Assembly: GCA_963693285.1 (NCBI GenBank)
Contig: OY848931.1
Location: forward strand, 2,430,144 to 2,494,143
Length of the DNA: 64,000 bases
Source: Xestospongia muta
Lineage: Eukaryota; Porifera; Demospongiae; Haplosclerida; Petrosiidae
Direction: 5' to 3'
Of this stretch, positions 47,691 to 60,600 are shown one piece after another. Positions within the stretch are counted from its first letter, which is position 1, and each line of letters opens with the position of its first letter. Both the position numbers and the translations under genes were made by a program. The notes below the pieces were generated by a model that saw only the letters and a program-made list of their open reading frames with translations, did no database searches and had not been told where the DNA came from.

Positions 47691-50500
47691 GTATAATTAT
47701 TCATGTCATAATACAAGATATGAACTACTAATGATATATAACTACACTATTAAAAGTAGGCAATTACAAGATGGGATGAAATTTTAACTCTAAACTCCTA
47801 AAGAAGGAGGATATGCTTGTACTATAAGCAGAGACTGGCTCTAAGTTAATAATTTATAAATTAACAAAATATTGGCTAGGTACTCTAGTACATTTTATAA
47901 TTTATAGTGAATGCTATTAGGTTATAGAGTGGTTTTCAATAGTTAACCACTCTAAAGGCAAGTTCTATACTGTATATCCACCAGACCTACACTATATGCT
48001 ATTAACAAGAATGCTAAGTCATAAACATACTATGTGTGTACTTCAAGTCTCATTCCATATAGTACCTATGTATGCATGAACTTAAGTAAAATTAAAAGCT
48101 AAGAAAATGGCTTGGCAGTTAATGCATCCATGTACATATATTTGTGATTACAGTTACTCTGACCCAATTTGTGACCGTCATTTTTGTAGGCAGTACAGCT
48201 TTCTTTCTGCTGGCATCTTTGTGGTACAAGACGTCCTATCAGATCTTCAGTAATAGATACTATATATATATATATAATTATAGAATGAACAAATTAATAA
48301 TAATAATAAATCTACAACTTCTGATCTTACAAACTGTTATCAGAAAATAGTCACTTTTCAGACTATCTCATCTTTTGCAGAAACGGAATACCAGCATTAC
48401 TATAGAAATAGTTAAAAAGATGTTACTGCACAACACAGGAACGTGGACATGAAAGATTTGATTCGGTAATTAAGTTTCATGATGGGCGTTAACTTTTTTA
48501 AAATAAATTTTTGTTAATTAATCGAATGACCTACTATATACGAAGTCTTTGGCAACGTCTGTTAGTGAAATACAATCAAGTTTTTCTTTGTGGACAAAGT
48601 ACCATAATGTGGTTTAGTCGTATCCGTGTCATAATTATTCGTAAATATGGTTTCACACTCCTGAGAGAACTAAAAATGTCTCTTACATCTACAATATATG
48701 AGCCTGGATCATCATCTTTGTTGCAGAAACAAAATAGCAACATCACTATAGAAATAGTTTAAAAGATATTATTGCACAACAATTATCAGAGAACTATATC
48801 ATAATAAGTTTGTAATAACATCAGAGAACCATATCATAAGTAAATTTGTAATAACAGCCATTATCATAAATGTTAGATATAACTTACAAGATGTCGATGA
48901 TACTAAATAAGTCCAGACTAAAACGCATTATTCTTGTTCGGTAGTCCCTACTCACCATCAAAAGAACCTATACTTCAATATACTAATACATGTTATAAGG
49001 TATAACTTACCAGTACTATATATTATAGATATATATATAGTGCACACACACACACACATATATATATCACACACGCACACTAATATATGCATATATGTGT
49101 AAAATAATGACATTAATTTTGGTGAAATTTTATATACAACCCACAGCTATATAGTGGTGGTATGTATATATGTAGTTAACAGATCATCAATAATATTATA
49201 ATATAGTAATTATAAAGCGAAGAGAAGTGATTATTAACTGGATGTACAACATCTCAATCTTACAAGGTGACAGTTATCAGAGAATGTGAACAGATCATCT
49301 TTTAAGGAAACTATCTAATTACAAAATGAAACACATTTTATGCAATTATTTGTTAGATGTTTTATACATAGCTCACAACCAGTTTAGTATGACAAAGAGT
49401 ATAGGATCAAACAAAAGCACAGTAACAAACTGTAATCATATATGTTGTAAAGAAACAGTTAGTAATTATCATGCTTAGACCTCAATTGAGCCACATAGAG
49501 TAATAATCAGAAAAACCTAAATATTCAAGCATAATAATCAAAATATATGAGCATGAATAATTGTAGCAAACAACAAGTAATTACTACATTTAATACAATA
49601 GAGCAAGTCTGATTAAAACAGGAGGGTGGACATTTTTGCCACTAAAGGACAAGGGAAGAATAGAACACAAGTTACACAAGGACATAATGAACAGGACAGT
49701 TGTATTAAAATACATGGAGACATAAGGACACAACAAGAAAATTATACACTAACATGTTCAATTAGGATATATTGAAACAAGTGTACTTTTAAGAAGTGTA
49801 GAGATAGGAGGACAAATGAACATACTGGCACACAATGAATAGGAATGGATACAGTGACCATAGTGGACTTAACAACAATAATAGGGTTAATTACAAGGTT
49901 ACATTGACCCTCGGACACAATAAGGTTACATTAAGGGACAGTGGATAGAATGGTTGTTTGGATACTGTGAACATAGTGGACCTAGCAAAACAATAGGTAA
50001 GGACATATAGGAATATAATGACAGCTACATTAGGACACAGTGGAGAGTAGAGTCGTTCACATAGTACACTTCAAAAGATAATAGGTGAAGTAACTACAAC
50101 AATAATGTGTAAGAAGACAGGGTTACTTGTAGGACTACCTTGACATTGGAACACAATTAGTGTTACATAAGGAGTCGGTGAATAGAATAGTCATTCAGAT
50201 ACAGATAACATTAAAATTATATTAGAACACAAAGTGATAAAAAACACAGAGGGTTAAATCGTATATTAGAAGGACCAAGTGAAAGCCACAGTTATATTAA
50301 GTTCTGACCATCATTAAAGAAGTTAGGGAACAATCACAATATTTTAGGATAAGGTTGTGACATAGAAGGATACATATTAGAGCCTAGGAGAAGAAATAAA
50401 TATGTTGTTACTAAATAAAGATACTTGACTGATTTCATTCACAATTGCTGTATTCTACCAAATATACTGGTTACCAAATTCCATATATTACACAGAAAAG
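47690..50500 (+). repeat. Dispersed repeat family, longest copy
   Basis: This is the most complete member, about 2.8 kb. It begins with GGCAATTACAAGATGGGATG and runs through the ATGGGCGTTAACTTTTTTAA and GGCAACGTCTGTTAGTG core. A pseudo-minisatellite of GTGAACATAGTGGAC units near 49850-50100 follows, and it ends with AAGATACTTGACTGATTT and CCAAATTCCATATAT. The 3-prime end motif recurs at 61320-61400, which helps define the element limit. Confidence 0.7.
49030..49080. repeat. Compound AT/CA microsatellite inside the dispersed repeat
   Basis: TATATATAT, then CACACACACACA, then TATATAT and further CA units. Confidence 0.85.
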
Positions 50501-51370
50501 GACTAATCGGGTATAGTGTTTATAAATGATTTGATGACAGGCTTAGTTCAAGACTGTCAATGCAAGGGCTAAAAGTGAATCAAAACTCACTGAGTACAAA
50601 CGCTAAGTGGGACATGTTAAATATACTAACACACATGGATACTGTTACTCTGACCGTATTTGTTACTCCTGTTTTCCAGTTTTGTAGTAACCAGGAAGAG
50701 TTTTGCCTCAGTATTTGCTGCACTATCAGAATGACTTGACTGCATGGACTTCAGTTCCTTCTTTTGGTCTTGCTAAACAGTACTGCAGAAGTAAAATCCT
50801 AATGGACTGGTTGCTAAAATGAATTAATAGCTTCTAAGTTTATTATTTTCTAGTACAAAATTGGCACCACTAGAGTGGCTAGTCGAACTGAGCATGCCCA
50901 GTTGATCATCAAGATCGTGCCATGATAATAACAACAATATAACTCCCTATATGTAATGTAGTATACAATGAACATTGTCTGTCTGAATGTAAGTTTATTA
51001 AGCACACATATATGAAGCCCTGCCATTGTACAGAAGCATGCCATCATCTTGTTACAATGGGTGGAGTTATCAACTAGCATTTAGACCAATTGAGCCACAT
51101 ATCCTAGGAGACCATATTGTTTAAATATTCTTCCAAACGAACAAAAGTTTAAACATTTATGCATGATTTATAATGGTCAGAAAACTCCTCTTCTTGTCAA
51201 CGTTTTTGGTGTAGTGGATTACAGCATATATATATATAACCTGTTATCCTCTCGTTATAGTAAATTGTATACCAAGTATATCTTTCCGCTTAATGTCTTG
51301 TATAACTTACTGTATGAACATTTGATTTATTTTGATAGCTTTTCCACATATGTCATTTAATTTCTTGTAC
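50500..51370. other. Spacer between two opposed copies of the dispersed repeat
   Basis: The stretch holds no recognised gene. A 76-codon minus-strand open frame at 51080-50850 lacks any motif. The flanking copies face each other, so this is the loop of a multi-kilobase imperfect inverted repeat. Confidence 0.5.
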
Positions 51371-52990
51371 TTCAATGTAAGCCTTTTGTCTATCTACTTA
51401 CTGCCTATTTGTATTAATATAACCCTTAAGTTGTTTATGGAGAGTGTTATTATGTAGTCTACATTTGTTTCTTCCTCCAATATTCAAGTGTTCTAATGTA
51501 TTGTTCTATGTCATAACATTATCCTTAAATATTGTGATTGTTCCCTACCTTCTTTAATAACAGTCTGAACTTAATATAACACTGGATTTCACTTGGTCCT
51601 TCTAATATACCGTCCCACCCTTTGTGGTTTTTTACTTGATTTATTGTGTGCTAATATGTACATGTCTCCTACTATCTGCACTCCTCTAAATGAATACCTG
51701 TTTCAACATATCTTAATGTAATGTGTCTTAGTTATAATTCTCTTGTTCAGTCCTTTTGTCACCTTGTGTTTTAATATAACTGTTCTGTTCATTATGTCGT
51801 TATGTAACTTAACTATGCCCTTATTTAACTTGTGTTCTATTGTTCCCTTGTGTTTTGGTAGTGTAAACTTCCACCCTTCTAGTTTTATTCAGACTTGCTC
51901 TATTGTACTAAATGCACTCGTTAATTTTTGCTAGAATTATTTATGCTTATATTTTTGATTAGTATGCATGAATATTTAGTCTTTTCTGATAGTACTTTAT
52001 ATGGCTCAATTGAGTTCTAAGCATGATTTTTGCTAACTGTTTCCTTACAAAATATATGATTACAGTCTGTTACTGTGCTTTCTTTTGATAATATACTTCT
52101 TGTGATACTAAACTGATATAGTTCTCTGATAACTGTTGTGCAATAATATCTTTTTAACTATTTCTACGGTGACGTTGGTATTTTGTTTTCTGCAACATAG
52201 ATGATGATCTAGGCTGTGTCAATATCTTCTGATAACAGTTTGTAAGTTCATAAATTATATTATATAAATGTACGAGAGATCTTTATTTCCCTCAGGATTG
52301 TGAAGTCAATTTACGAATAAAATAACACAGGTACGACTAAACCACATTATGGTACTTTATGTCCACAAAGAAAAACTTCATTGTATTTCACTAACAGACG
52401 TTGCCAAAGACTTCGTATATAGCAGGTCATTCGATTAACAGTTTTTTTAAAGTTAACGCCCATCATGAAATTAATTGCCAGACCAAATCATTCATGTCTA
52501 CGTTCCTGTGTTGTGCAGTAATATCTTTTTAACTATCTCTATAGTGACGTTTGTATTCCGTTTCTTCAACAAAGATGATGATCTGGGAAGTGACAATATT
52601 TTCTGGTAACAGTTTGTAAGATCAGACGTTGTAGATGTAATTATTATTAATTGTTCACCCTTAATATATATTTAGTATCTATTACTGAATATCTGATAGG
52701 ACATTTTGCAGAAACGACAGTCACAAATTTGGTCAGAGTAACTGTACTTAAAAATATATGTACATGCATGCATTAACTGCCAAACCTTTTTCTTAGCTTT
52801 TAATTTTACTTAAGTTGGTGCATGCATAGATACTATATGTAACAAGCCTTGAAGCACACACATTATATGTTTGTGACTTAGCATTCTTGTTAATAGCATA
52901 CAGTATAGGTCTGGTGCATATACAGTATAGAACTTGCCTTTACAACTCACCCAGTGGTTAACTGTTGAAAACTACTGTATAACCTAATGA
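51370..52990 (-). repeat. Dispersed repeat family, inverted copy
   Basis: Read on the minus strand it matches 47.9-50.3 kb and 42.0-43.2 kb, including GGCAACGTCTGTTAGTGAAA, CATGATGGGCGTTAACTTTA and AAGAATGCTAAGTCACAAAC. It is in the opposite orientation to every other copy in the window. Confidence 0.75.
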
Positions 52991-53299
52991 CTATGCTATT
53001 ATAATTACTTCATTTTTAATACCACTGATTTAGATGATCCTCCCTAAAACACAGCTATATTACAACTCATTAGTGGCAATGATGAAGGGGCTTTCTATTT
53101 TAATAGCACCACCAGAACAATTTATGTTTATAACTCTAGTTTGTTTGATTACGAGTCTGGACCTCTTACTTACACACTGACAGTGGAGGCTATGGATGCT
53201 GGAAATAATGCTTTAACAGACACAGCTTCAGTAATTATTGGGTAAACATCTATGACTGTTCTACCTTCTCTCTCTCTCTATCTTTAGATTACTATTACG

Positions 53300-53830
53300 A
53301 ATTTACAATATCTGATATCCCTTTTTAACGAAATAATTGCGTGGATGGGGTCAACGGATGTCAGAATTTAATTTGCCTAGGCACATGTTCATCAAGACAA
53401 GAGAAAGATGCCTTGGAGAACTTCTAACAGGTTCAATAACGAGTAAATAAGGCAACCTTCATTGATTTGTAGGTCTAGAGATGTTATAAACGATTCTTCT
53501 TGTAAATTCTACCTCAAACTCTGCTGAAAGTAAGTCATTCTATCGTTACTTTTCTACTATCGTCTTGTAATGAAAAAAGCGCTTGAAATTAAAGCGCTAG
53601 TACAATAGTGATAGCTTTTGTAAGTACTACAAATGACGCAAAACATGTCCAGTATATAAACATGTTAGTATTGCTTACCTTGTTTGTAGAAATTTATAGT
53701 TGGATTTTGTGTGTTGTGTGTGTGTGTGTATCTGTATATGCTTATTATTTGAATGACAACTGTTTGTTAAGTTAGACATTTCAATTAGGTGTTGATAAAT
53801 TATTCTTTTTTGTATATACGTAAGTGTCTC
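53300..53830. other. Flank of the piggyBac relic with a GC-richer hairpin
   Basis: No gene is seen. An inverted repeat AGCGCTT with AAGCGCT lies at about 53578-53599. A GT microsatellite lies at 53709-53728. I could not identify piggyBac terminal repeats with confidence. Confidence 0.4.
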
Positions 53831-53831
53831 T

Positions 53832-55100
53832 TTAATTTTCATTAGGTCCATGGTGGGTGTGGTAGCATAGGAAACAGTCACCACTCTTTCCAGTATGACA
53901 GAGGTAAAGGCTGCAGTCACTACAATACCATTGAGTATCTCTTCGTTTGTTTAGAAATGCATAACAGTAGTGACACCTGTGTCTACTGCCATCATGCTTT
54001 TGAGGAAAATGGTGCTGACATAATTTTTTCCCTTGTAGACACAAATGAAGGGCGACCAGGACGCTTACGACCACAATATTATCCAATGAGAAGGTGGCCT
54101 AAGTTGAGGCGAAAGTCTTTGATTGTTTTGAATGGAGATGTGGGAAGGAATGTTTGCAAGAGGTAAGTGTTTGTAATTACGACATCAGTTACAAAGTGAA
54201 AGATGTACATATAAGCCTTATATCCTCTTGCGTTGAGGCAGTAGTACTGCCTCAGTTGATCATTATGATCAACTCCATCCTTTTTTTGGTTATAGTTGGC
54301 GATTAGTTGATGACAATTTACTAGTTTTTTTCTCCATTTTGTTGCTTCCTCTCCACTTGTGTTGTTGCCAAAGGCTGAGAGTTTGTAGCAAGAGCACTTA
54401 CTACCTTTGTGTCTTGCCACACAGCCATTAACAAACTTTCATGTTGAAATAGCTTGAATTCTCCCCTCTCATAGAACCCTTTCTTTAGAATTGGTTTGAA
54501 TTCTGTTGGATAGAACTTTCTATCTGAACGCATGGTTCTGCAGGCATAAATTTTGTCTTCTAGCGGATCCTTAATAAGTGGAATGCCGGTAAAAAAGGTT
54601 ATCACAGTATATGTGATGGTTTTTTCCGACAATGCTTCTTTTTAAGTCTCGGACAACCCGTGACTCTAGTCCTGTTTCTGGTCTCTTCTCCTTCCACAGT
54701 ATACTTGGTATTCACATACAAACCCATTGTCACTATCAGCCCTGACCCAAACTTTAAATCCTCTCTTGATAGGCTTTTTGGGAACATATTGTTTCATTGC
54801 TGATCTGCCCTTAAATTTTATCATTATCTCGTCTATACTGTTGTCACGATTGGGATTATACAATGTAAGGAATTTGTTGTTAAGAAATTCCAGAATTGGT
54901 CTTACTTTACCAAGATGATCATAGTGTGGTGTACCTGGTAGTGCTAACGTTGCATTGTCTACAAAATGGAGATATCACGAAATGTCCATGAATCTATCTT
55001 GAGAAATTCGATCTGCTATGGGAGTGTAGTGATAATGTGGGTCATTTTTCCAATAATCATATAGGGATGGTAATTTTACTATCCCCATTACGATCGTAAA
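53832..55100 (-). pseudogene. piggyBac-type transposase relic in a cadherin intron
   Basis: From 55100 downward the minus strand reads KLPSLYDYWKNDPHYHYTPI, a TGA after DRFMDIS, then YLHFVDNATLALPGTPHYDH. Next come NSIDEIMIKFKGRSAMKQYV and KKPIKRGFKVWVRADSDNGF, holding the first catalytic Asp of the DDE core. Frameshifts follow, then FFTGIPLIKDPLEDKIYACR, later KKDGVDHNDQLRQYY (another conserved Asp block), and finally a zinc-binding tail HRCHYCYAFL, YCSDCSLYLC and CFLCYH near 53990-53850. The pieces lie in at least three frames, so the enzyme is dead. It lies antisense to the cadherin pseudogene, between its exons ending at 53241 and starting at 55230. Confidence 0.85.
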
Positions 55101-55799
55101 TTCCAAGTATGCCTGTAATTAGATGTAAATGACAATGCACCTCAATTCTTAGACTTTAATACTACTTTTGGTGAGTCATCTTTATACAATACATATTAGG
55201 ATTGTTATTTTTTTCATTTTATACTGTAGCTGTAGCTGACGATGAGTCAATTGGTACACAAGTTCTGACTACATTGGTAAGCAGCCAGGATGTCCTCCTT
55301 AATAATAATAATTATTATAATGAATATTATTTCCAAAGCCATCTTATAAGACACTCTGATTTAAAGATATATGCTTGTTTTTTCTGTTATTACATGACAA
55401 ACCTTTCTACTAAGTTTAATTTCAAAGTCCTATATAAAGTGTCTACTGGAAAGATCTTTGTCTGCATGTAGAGTCTTTAATTTCTACAAAATTTTTATTT
55501 AAATGTAGAAAAATAGTAATATTTGTAGGTCATTGATAAATTACTGAGTAATGATAAATTATTTAGTGATTTGTTCTTACAGACAACTGATGCAGACACT
55601 GGTAACTAACACAAAGTTTGGTACAGGTTTTTAACTGCTCAAGGTGCTCCTGTTGTTATTAATAAAGAGACAGGTGTGATTACAACTGTTATATCCTTTA
55701 CTGGAAAAGCTGATCATAACTATAGCCTTATAGTGGAAGCCTATGATAATAAAGGAGTGAATCCTTCTCTCAATAATCATATCTCTGGTAAGCCAGACA

Positions 55800-56730
55800 A
55801 ATTTTTAATTGTGTAATGTTATATGTTGTACCTATTACTAATGCAGCAGATCGGATGATACAAAATAATTTGTGTAAATTCTGACACATTAAATCCCTTA
55901 CCAAATTTCCCATTATAAAATAATCAATACTACTGTAATCATTAATTAATTACACAAACTTAATTTTAATATTTGACTTGCATATAAGGATACTTGACTA
56001 TCTGTCAAGACTCTCATGTACACTTAGTTTTTTATTGATTGTTAGTTTCTCTTATAATTTCTCTCTTTGTTTATTCTGTTTAGTTATATGTCTACAACTA
56101 TTTGAATAATGCTCTCATAGACCAATAGTAATCGATATATAAGGTAAGGTCACTAGATTGATTCATATTGTGTATACTTTATATTATAAGTATAATAACA
56201 ACATTGTACACAAGAAGCTGAATATTATAAGTATAATAACAACATTGTACACAAGAAGCTGAAGTATTAAAAATGGTTGCTTTTTCTATTAATAGTAACA
56301 AGTGAATGTAAATTCTAGAAAAATTCATATAAGTAGGGCATTGCAGCTAAAGCATATCAAACAAATGAAACCACAGTGGAATGGCAGTATGGAAATCCTT
56401 ACTTAGCAGCACTCTAAATTAGACTTCAAATATCCTTTTTTAATCCAAATTTATTCATAAAATTACGAACAGCCTTAATTGTAGTTTTAGAGGTGTTGCA
56501 AGCTAAAGAAAGAAAATCTGTCATCCCTACATATAGGTGGTGCTACTGCCTGCCTGATATTAATTAATACACTAACAGAAATCATATCTTTTCAATTTCC
56601 TTTGAATTTAGTATTTTGAATAATATCATCGGTAAATTGGTCCTGATAAGTAACATTTGATCGAGTAGGTACAGATAGGTAAGAATGGAATTATGTAGTA
56701 TCTTACAAATTGAACTTCTGTGCTTCCTTT
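55800..56730. other. Intron-like AT-rich stretch of the cadherin remnant
   Basis: It contains a 41-bp direct duplication at 56181-56221 and 56222-56262 (ATATTATAAGTATAATAACA and the rest). Otherwise nothing is recognised. Confidence 0.5.
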
Positions 56731-56975
56731 ACTTTAGAAGTGATGTAGTGTTAATTGTTATGGATCGAGGAACCCACTAACAGGGCGAGATGTTATTTCA
56801 ATAATTATAAAGTAACAGTAACAGTTCATTCGACTCATATAAGCCTTTTTCTAACATATCAAATTTGACCTTTCAATTACCTGGTGACTTCACAGTGAGT
56901 TCGAGTACAAAAAGATATGATAATTATCAAGCATGCAGTAACAATGCCTGTATAGGAATAGACTAGATTCTTCAG

Positions 56976-57085
56976 ATGTCAATGATCGGACCCCTCCTAC
57001 TGTCTTAACCAGCACGTGCAACTGTGCTAGAAAGAAGAGACAAAGCAAGTGTGTTGAGTGCAATTGTGCTGCGTGTGTTCATTAA
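56976..57085 (+). pseudogene. Cadherin-type linker with Cys-rich basic terminus
   Basis: After a CTTCAG acceptor the frame reads DVNDRTPPTVLTSTCNCARK, then KRQSKCVECNCAACVH and TAA. DVNDRTPP is the calcium-binding linker motif found between cadherin repeats. The following 26 residues are rich in Cys, Lys and Arg and end in a stop, so this looks like the last exon of the cadherin remnant or a recombined end. This exon itself has no defect. Confidence 0.45.
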
Positions 57086-57217
57086 TGATGTATGTTTTGA
57101 TTTTTTTAGTCAGTATCATGCAAGTGAACATTAAAGGCTCAGATTTTAAGGGGCAAGTTTCAACCAAGAGGTGGTCAACAATTGCCACAACTAGTAAGAG
57201 TTGAAATTTCATTTCAC

Positions 57218-57673
57218 TTAGTGACTAAGCTCCTATATTATGTAATCATTGTGGTAACTTGTGTGGAGAATGTGATCGTGTACTGCATTATCACAAACGT
57301 ACTGATAACTAATGTGAGTGACAAAGACCTCCACTTCTTTCAGATGTTCAAAGAAGAATCTGTTAAATTTGAGCTTCATGAAAGTATGGTCATATCAAAC
57401 CCTACTTGGCTATATCATTCTTAGCTGAATCTTGTACTTTGAATGGAATGGTCGAATTCAAATACACTGTAGAAGGTAAGTAAATACAACTTAAATATTC
57501 ATTGACAATTACCATGGCAACATGTGTGTACATCCTAAAGAGCCCACTTGATTATAGCAATTAATTGATATTAATTGATTGATAATTATCATAGCAACAG
57601 TATCCACGACAACACTGACTATCAATATTACAGATGAAGGTAAACATGCCTATAAGTTCTGTAGGACTACCAA
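57218..57673 (+). pseudogene. PHR/MYCBP2-like zinc-binding segment, copy 3, plus strand
   Basis: The fragment starts inside the zinc-binding exon and reads APILCNHCGNLCGECDRVLH and YHKRT, with a one-base loss just before. After a frame change near 57310 it reads DLHFFQMFKEESVKFELHES, then a TAG in YHS, and the frame then shifts by one base to give AESCTLNGMVEFKYTVE ending at a GTAAGT donor. A further exon start at 57635 reads EGKHAYKFCRTTNT. It breaks off there and continues into the tandem units to the right. The orientation is opposite to the two copies at 33.7-38.7 kb. Confidence 0.55.
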
Positions 57674-60600
57674 TACACTTGTGCTATCTATTCATATGCT
57701 CAGCAATCTAACCAGGCATTCACTCTCCTTACGAGGACAAACATTGAACAGATATTGATTGTATTCACAGCAGATTTTTGGAGCATTATTCATTGCAAGT
57801 TGTACCAACTGTAAAAGAACAATAAGAATAGAGAAAGCATTAGGCTACTAACTAAAATACATTGTCGATTCAGTACTAATCAATCTAAAATGATTAATAC
57901 TGGGTATGTAAACCTACATGCATTGACTACATTAATATTATGCTACCTTAATGCAGAAGTCATAGAACAAAGAACAATTTACATGACCAGTTGTGGATCA
58001 CAAATAGAGTCTGTATAATTGAGGTTTCCTCCATTTGATTAATAGTCAAGGCTGATAAATTCCTAGCAATATTCATAATGAGATCCGTTAAAAGAAAACT
58101 GGATGGATGCATGGACAGACATGATAAATAATTGAATAAATGGATTGATGCATAGCTATCAAAGATACATTATACAGGTACTATCTATTCATATGCTCGT
58201 GATCTATCCAGCCATTCACTCTCCTGACAAGGACAGAATTAAACAGATGTTGATAGTATTCACAGCAGAGTTGTACTGTAAAGGAACAAAACCAACTAAA
58301 ATGCATTGTCAATTTCCTCCATTTGATAAATAGTCAAGACTGATAAATGCCTAGCAATATTCGTAATGGGATACATTAAACAATAAAGGGATGGATGCAT
58401 GGACAGACATGATAAATTGTTGAATAAATGGATTGATATGTAGCTATAAGGTACCATATATTCATATGCTCAGCAATCTATCCAGCCATTCACTCTCCTA
58501 ACCAGGACAAACATTTTACAGATATTGATAGTATTCATAGCAGAGTTGTTGGAACCATCTTCACTGAAAACTAAGTTGTACCAACTGAAAAAGAACAATA
58601 AGAATAGAGAAAGCATTAGGCTACCAACTAAAATGCATTGTCCATGCAGTACTAATCAATCAAAATGATTAATACTAGGTACGCAAAGATACATGCATTG
58701 AACTACATTAATATTATAGCTATCTCAAGCAGAAGTCATAGAACAAAGAACAATTTACATGACCAGTTATGGATCACAAATGGAGTCTATTTAATTGATG
58801 CTTCCTTCATTGGATAAATAGTCAAGACTGATAAATGCCTAGCAATGTTCATATAGGGATCAGTTAAAAGATAAATGGATGGATGTATGGACAGACATAA
58901 TAAATAGTTGAATAAATGGATTACTACATAGCTGTCAAAAGATACATTATACAGGTTTCATACATTCATATGCTCATGATCTATCCAGCCATTCACTCTC
59001 CTTACGAGTATAGAATTAAACAGATTTTCATAGTATTCACAGCAGAGTTGTTGGAGCCATATTCATTGAAAGCTATGTTATACCAACTGTAAAACAGCAA
59101 TAAGAATAAAGCATTAGGCTACTAACTAAAATGCATCGTCAATGCAGTACTAATCAATCTGAAATGATTAATACTGGGTATGTAAACCTACATGCATTGA
59201 CTACATTAATTGATATTAATTGATTGATAATTATCATAGCAACAGTATCCATGACAACACTGACTATCTATATTACAGGTGGAGGTAAACGTGCCTACAA
59301 GTTCTGTAGGACTACCAATACACTGTGCCATCTATTCATATGCTCAGCAATCTAACCAGGCATTCACTCTCCTTACGAGGAGAAACATTGAACAGATATT
59401 GATAGTATTCACAGCAGATTTTTGGAGCATTATTCATTGCAAGTTGTACCAACTGTAAAAGAACAATAAGAATAGAGAAAGCATTAGGCTACCAACTAAA
59501 ATGCATTGTCGATGCAGTACTAATCAATCTGAAATGATTAATACTGGGTATGTAAACCTACATGCATTGACTACATTAATATTATGGCTACCTCAATGCA
59601 GAAGTCATAGAACAAAGACTGTTTATTTTTGTTTCCTCCATTTGATAAATGGTAGAGACTGATAAATGCCTAGTAATCTCCATATAAGGATCACTTGAAA
59701 AGATAACTGGATGGATGCATGGACAGACATGATAAATAATTGAATAAATGGATTGATGATACATGGCTATCAAAGACACATTGTACATGTACTATCTATT
59801 CATATGCTTGTGATCTATCCAGCCATCCACTCTCCTTACGAGGACAGAATTAAACAGATTTTCATAGTATTCACAGCAGAGTTGTACTGTAAAGAAACAA
59901 AAGGGATAGAGAAAGCATTAGGCTACCAACTAGTACATTGTCGATGCAGTACTAATCAATCTAAAGTAGTTAACGCTGGGTATGTATACCTACATGCATT
60001 GAACTACATTAATATTATGACTACCTCAAAGCAGAAGTCATAGAACAAAGAACAATTTACATGACCAGTTGTGGATCACAAATAGAGTCTGTTTAACTGA
60101 GGTTTCCTCCATTTGATAAATAGTCAAGACTGATAAATTCCTAGCAATATTCATAATGGAATTCGTTAAAAGATAAATGGATGGACACGTGGACAGACAT
60201 GATAATTAGTTGAATAAATGATTGATACATAGCTCTCAAATGATACATTATACACTTGTGCCATCTATTCGTATGCTCAGCAATCTAACCAGGCATTCAC
60301 TTTCCTTACCAGGACAAACATTGAACAAATATTGATAGTATTTCACAGCAGAGTTTTGGAGCATTATTCATTGCAAGTTGTAAAAGAACAATAAGGATAG
60401 AGAAACCATTGGGCTACAAACTAAAATGCATTGTCGATGCAGTACTAATCAATCTGAAATGATTAATACTGGGTATGTAAACCTACATGCATTGAACTAC
60501 ATTAATATTATGGCTACCTCAAAGTTGCAGTCATAGAATAAAGACTGTGTAATTGAGGTTTCCTCCATTTGATAAATAGTAGAGACTGATAAATGCCTAG

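Larger units (their letters stand above)
53034..56830 (+). pseudogene. Cadherin-repeat pseudogene
   Basis: Exon 53034-53241 reads ISGNDEGAFYFNSTTRTIYV, then LFDYESGPLTYTLTVEAMDA and SVIIG. It has a TAA in the DDPP region at its start. Exon 55230-55276 reads VADDESIGTQVLTTL with good splice sites. Exon 55583-55787 reads TDADTGN, a TAA, then APVVINKETGVITTVI and YSLIVEAYDNKGVNPSLN. A further piece at about 56738-56811 reads VLIVMDRGT, slips one base and continues PLTGRDVISIII. The FxF, GxI, DYE, YxLxVxAxD and DRG landmarks are those of extracellular cadherin domains. Stops and a frameshift make it a pseudogene. The order is continuous, so this is one decayed gene rather than scattered copies. 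Confidence 0.65.

Noticed and set aside
50850..51360. Open frames between the inverted dispersed repeats
   Set aside because: No motif, no splice consistency and biased AT-rich composition.
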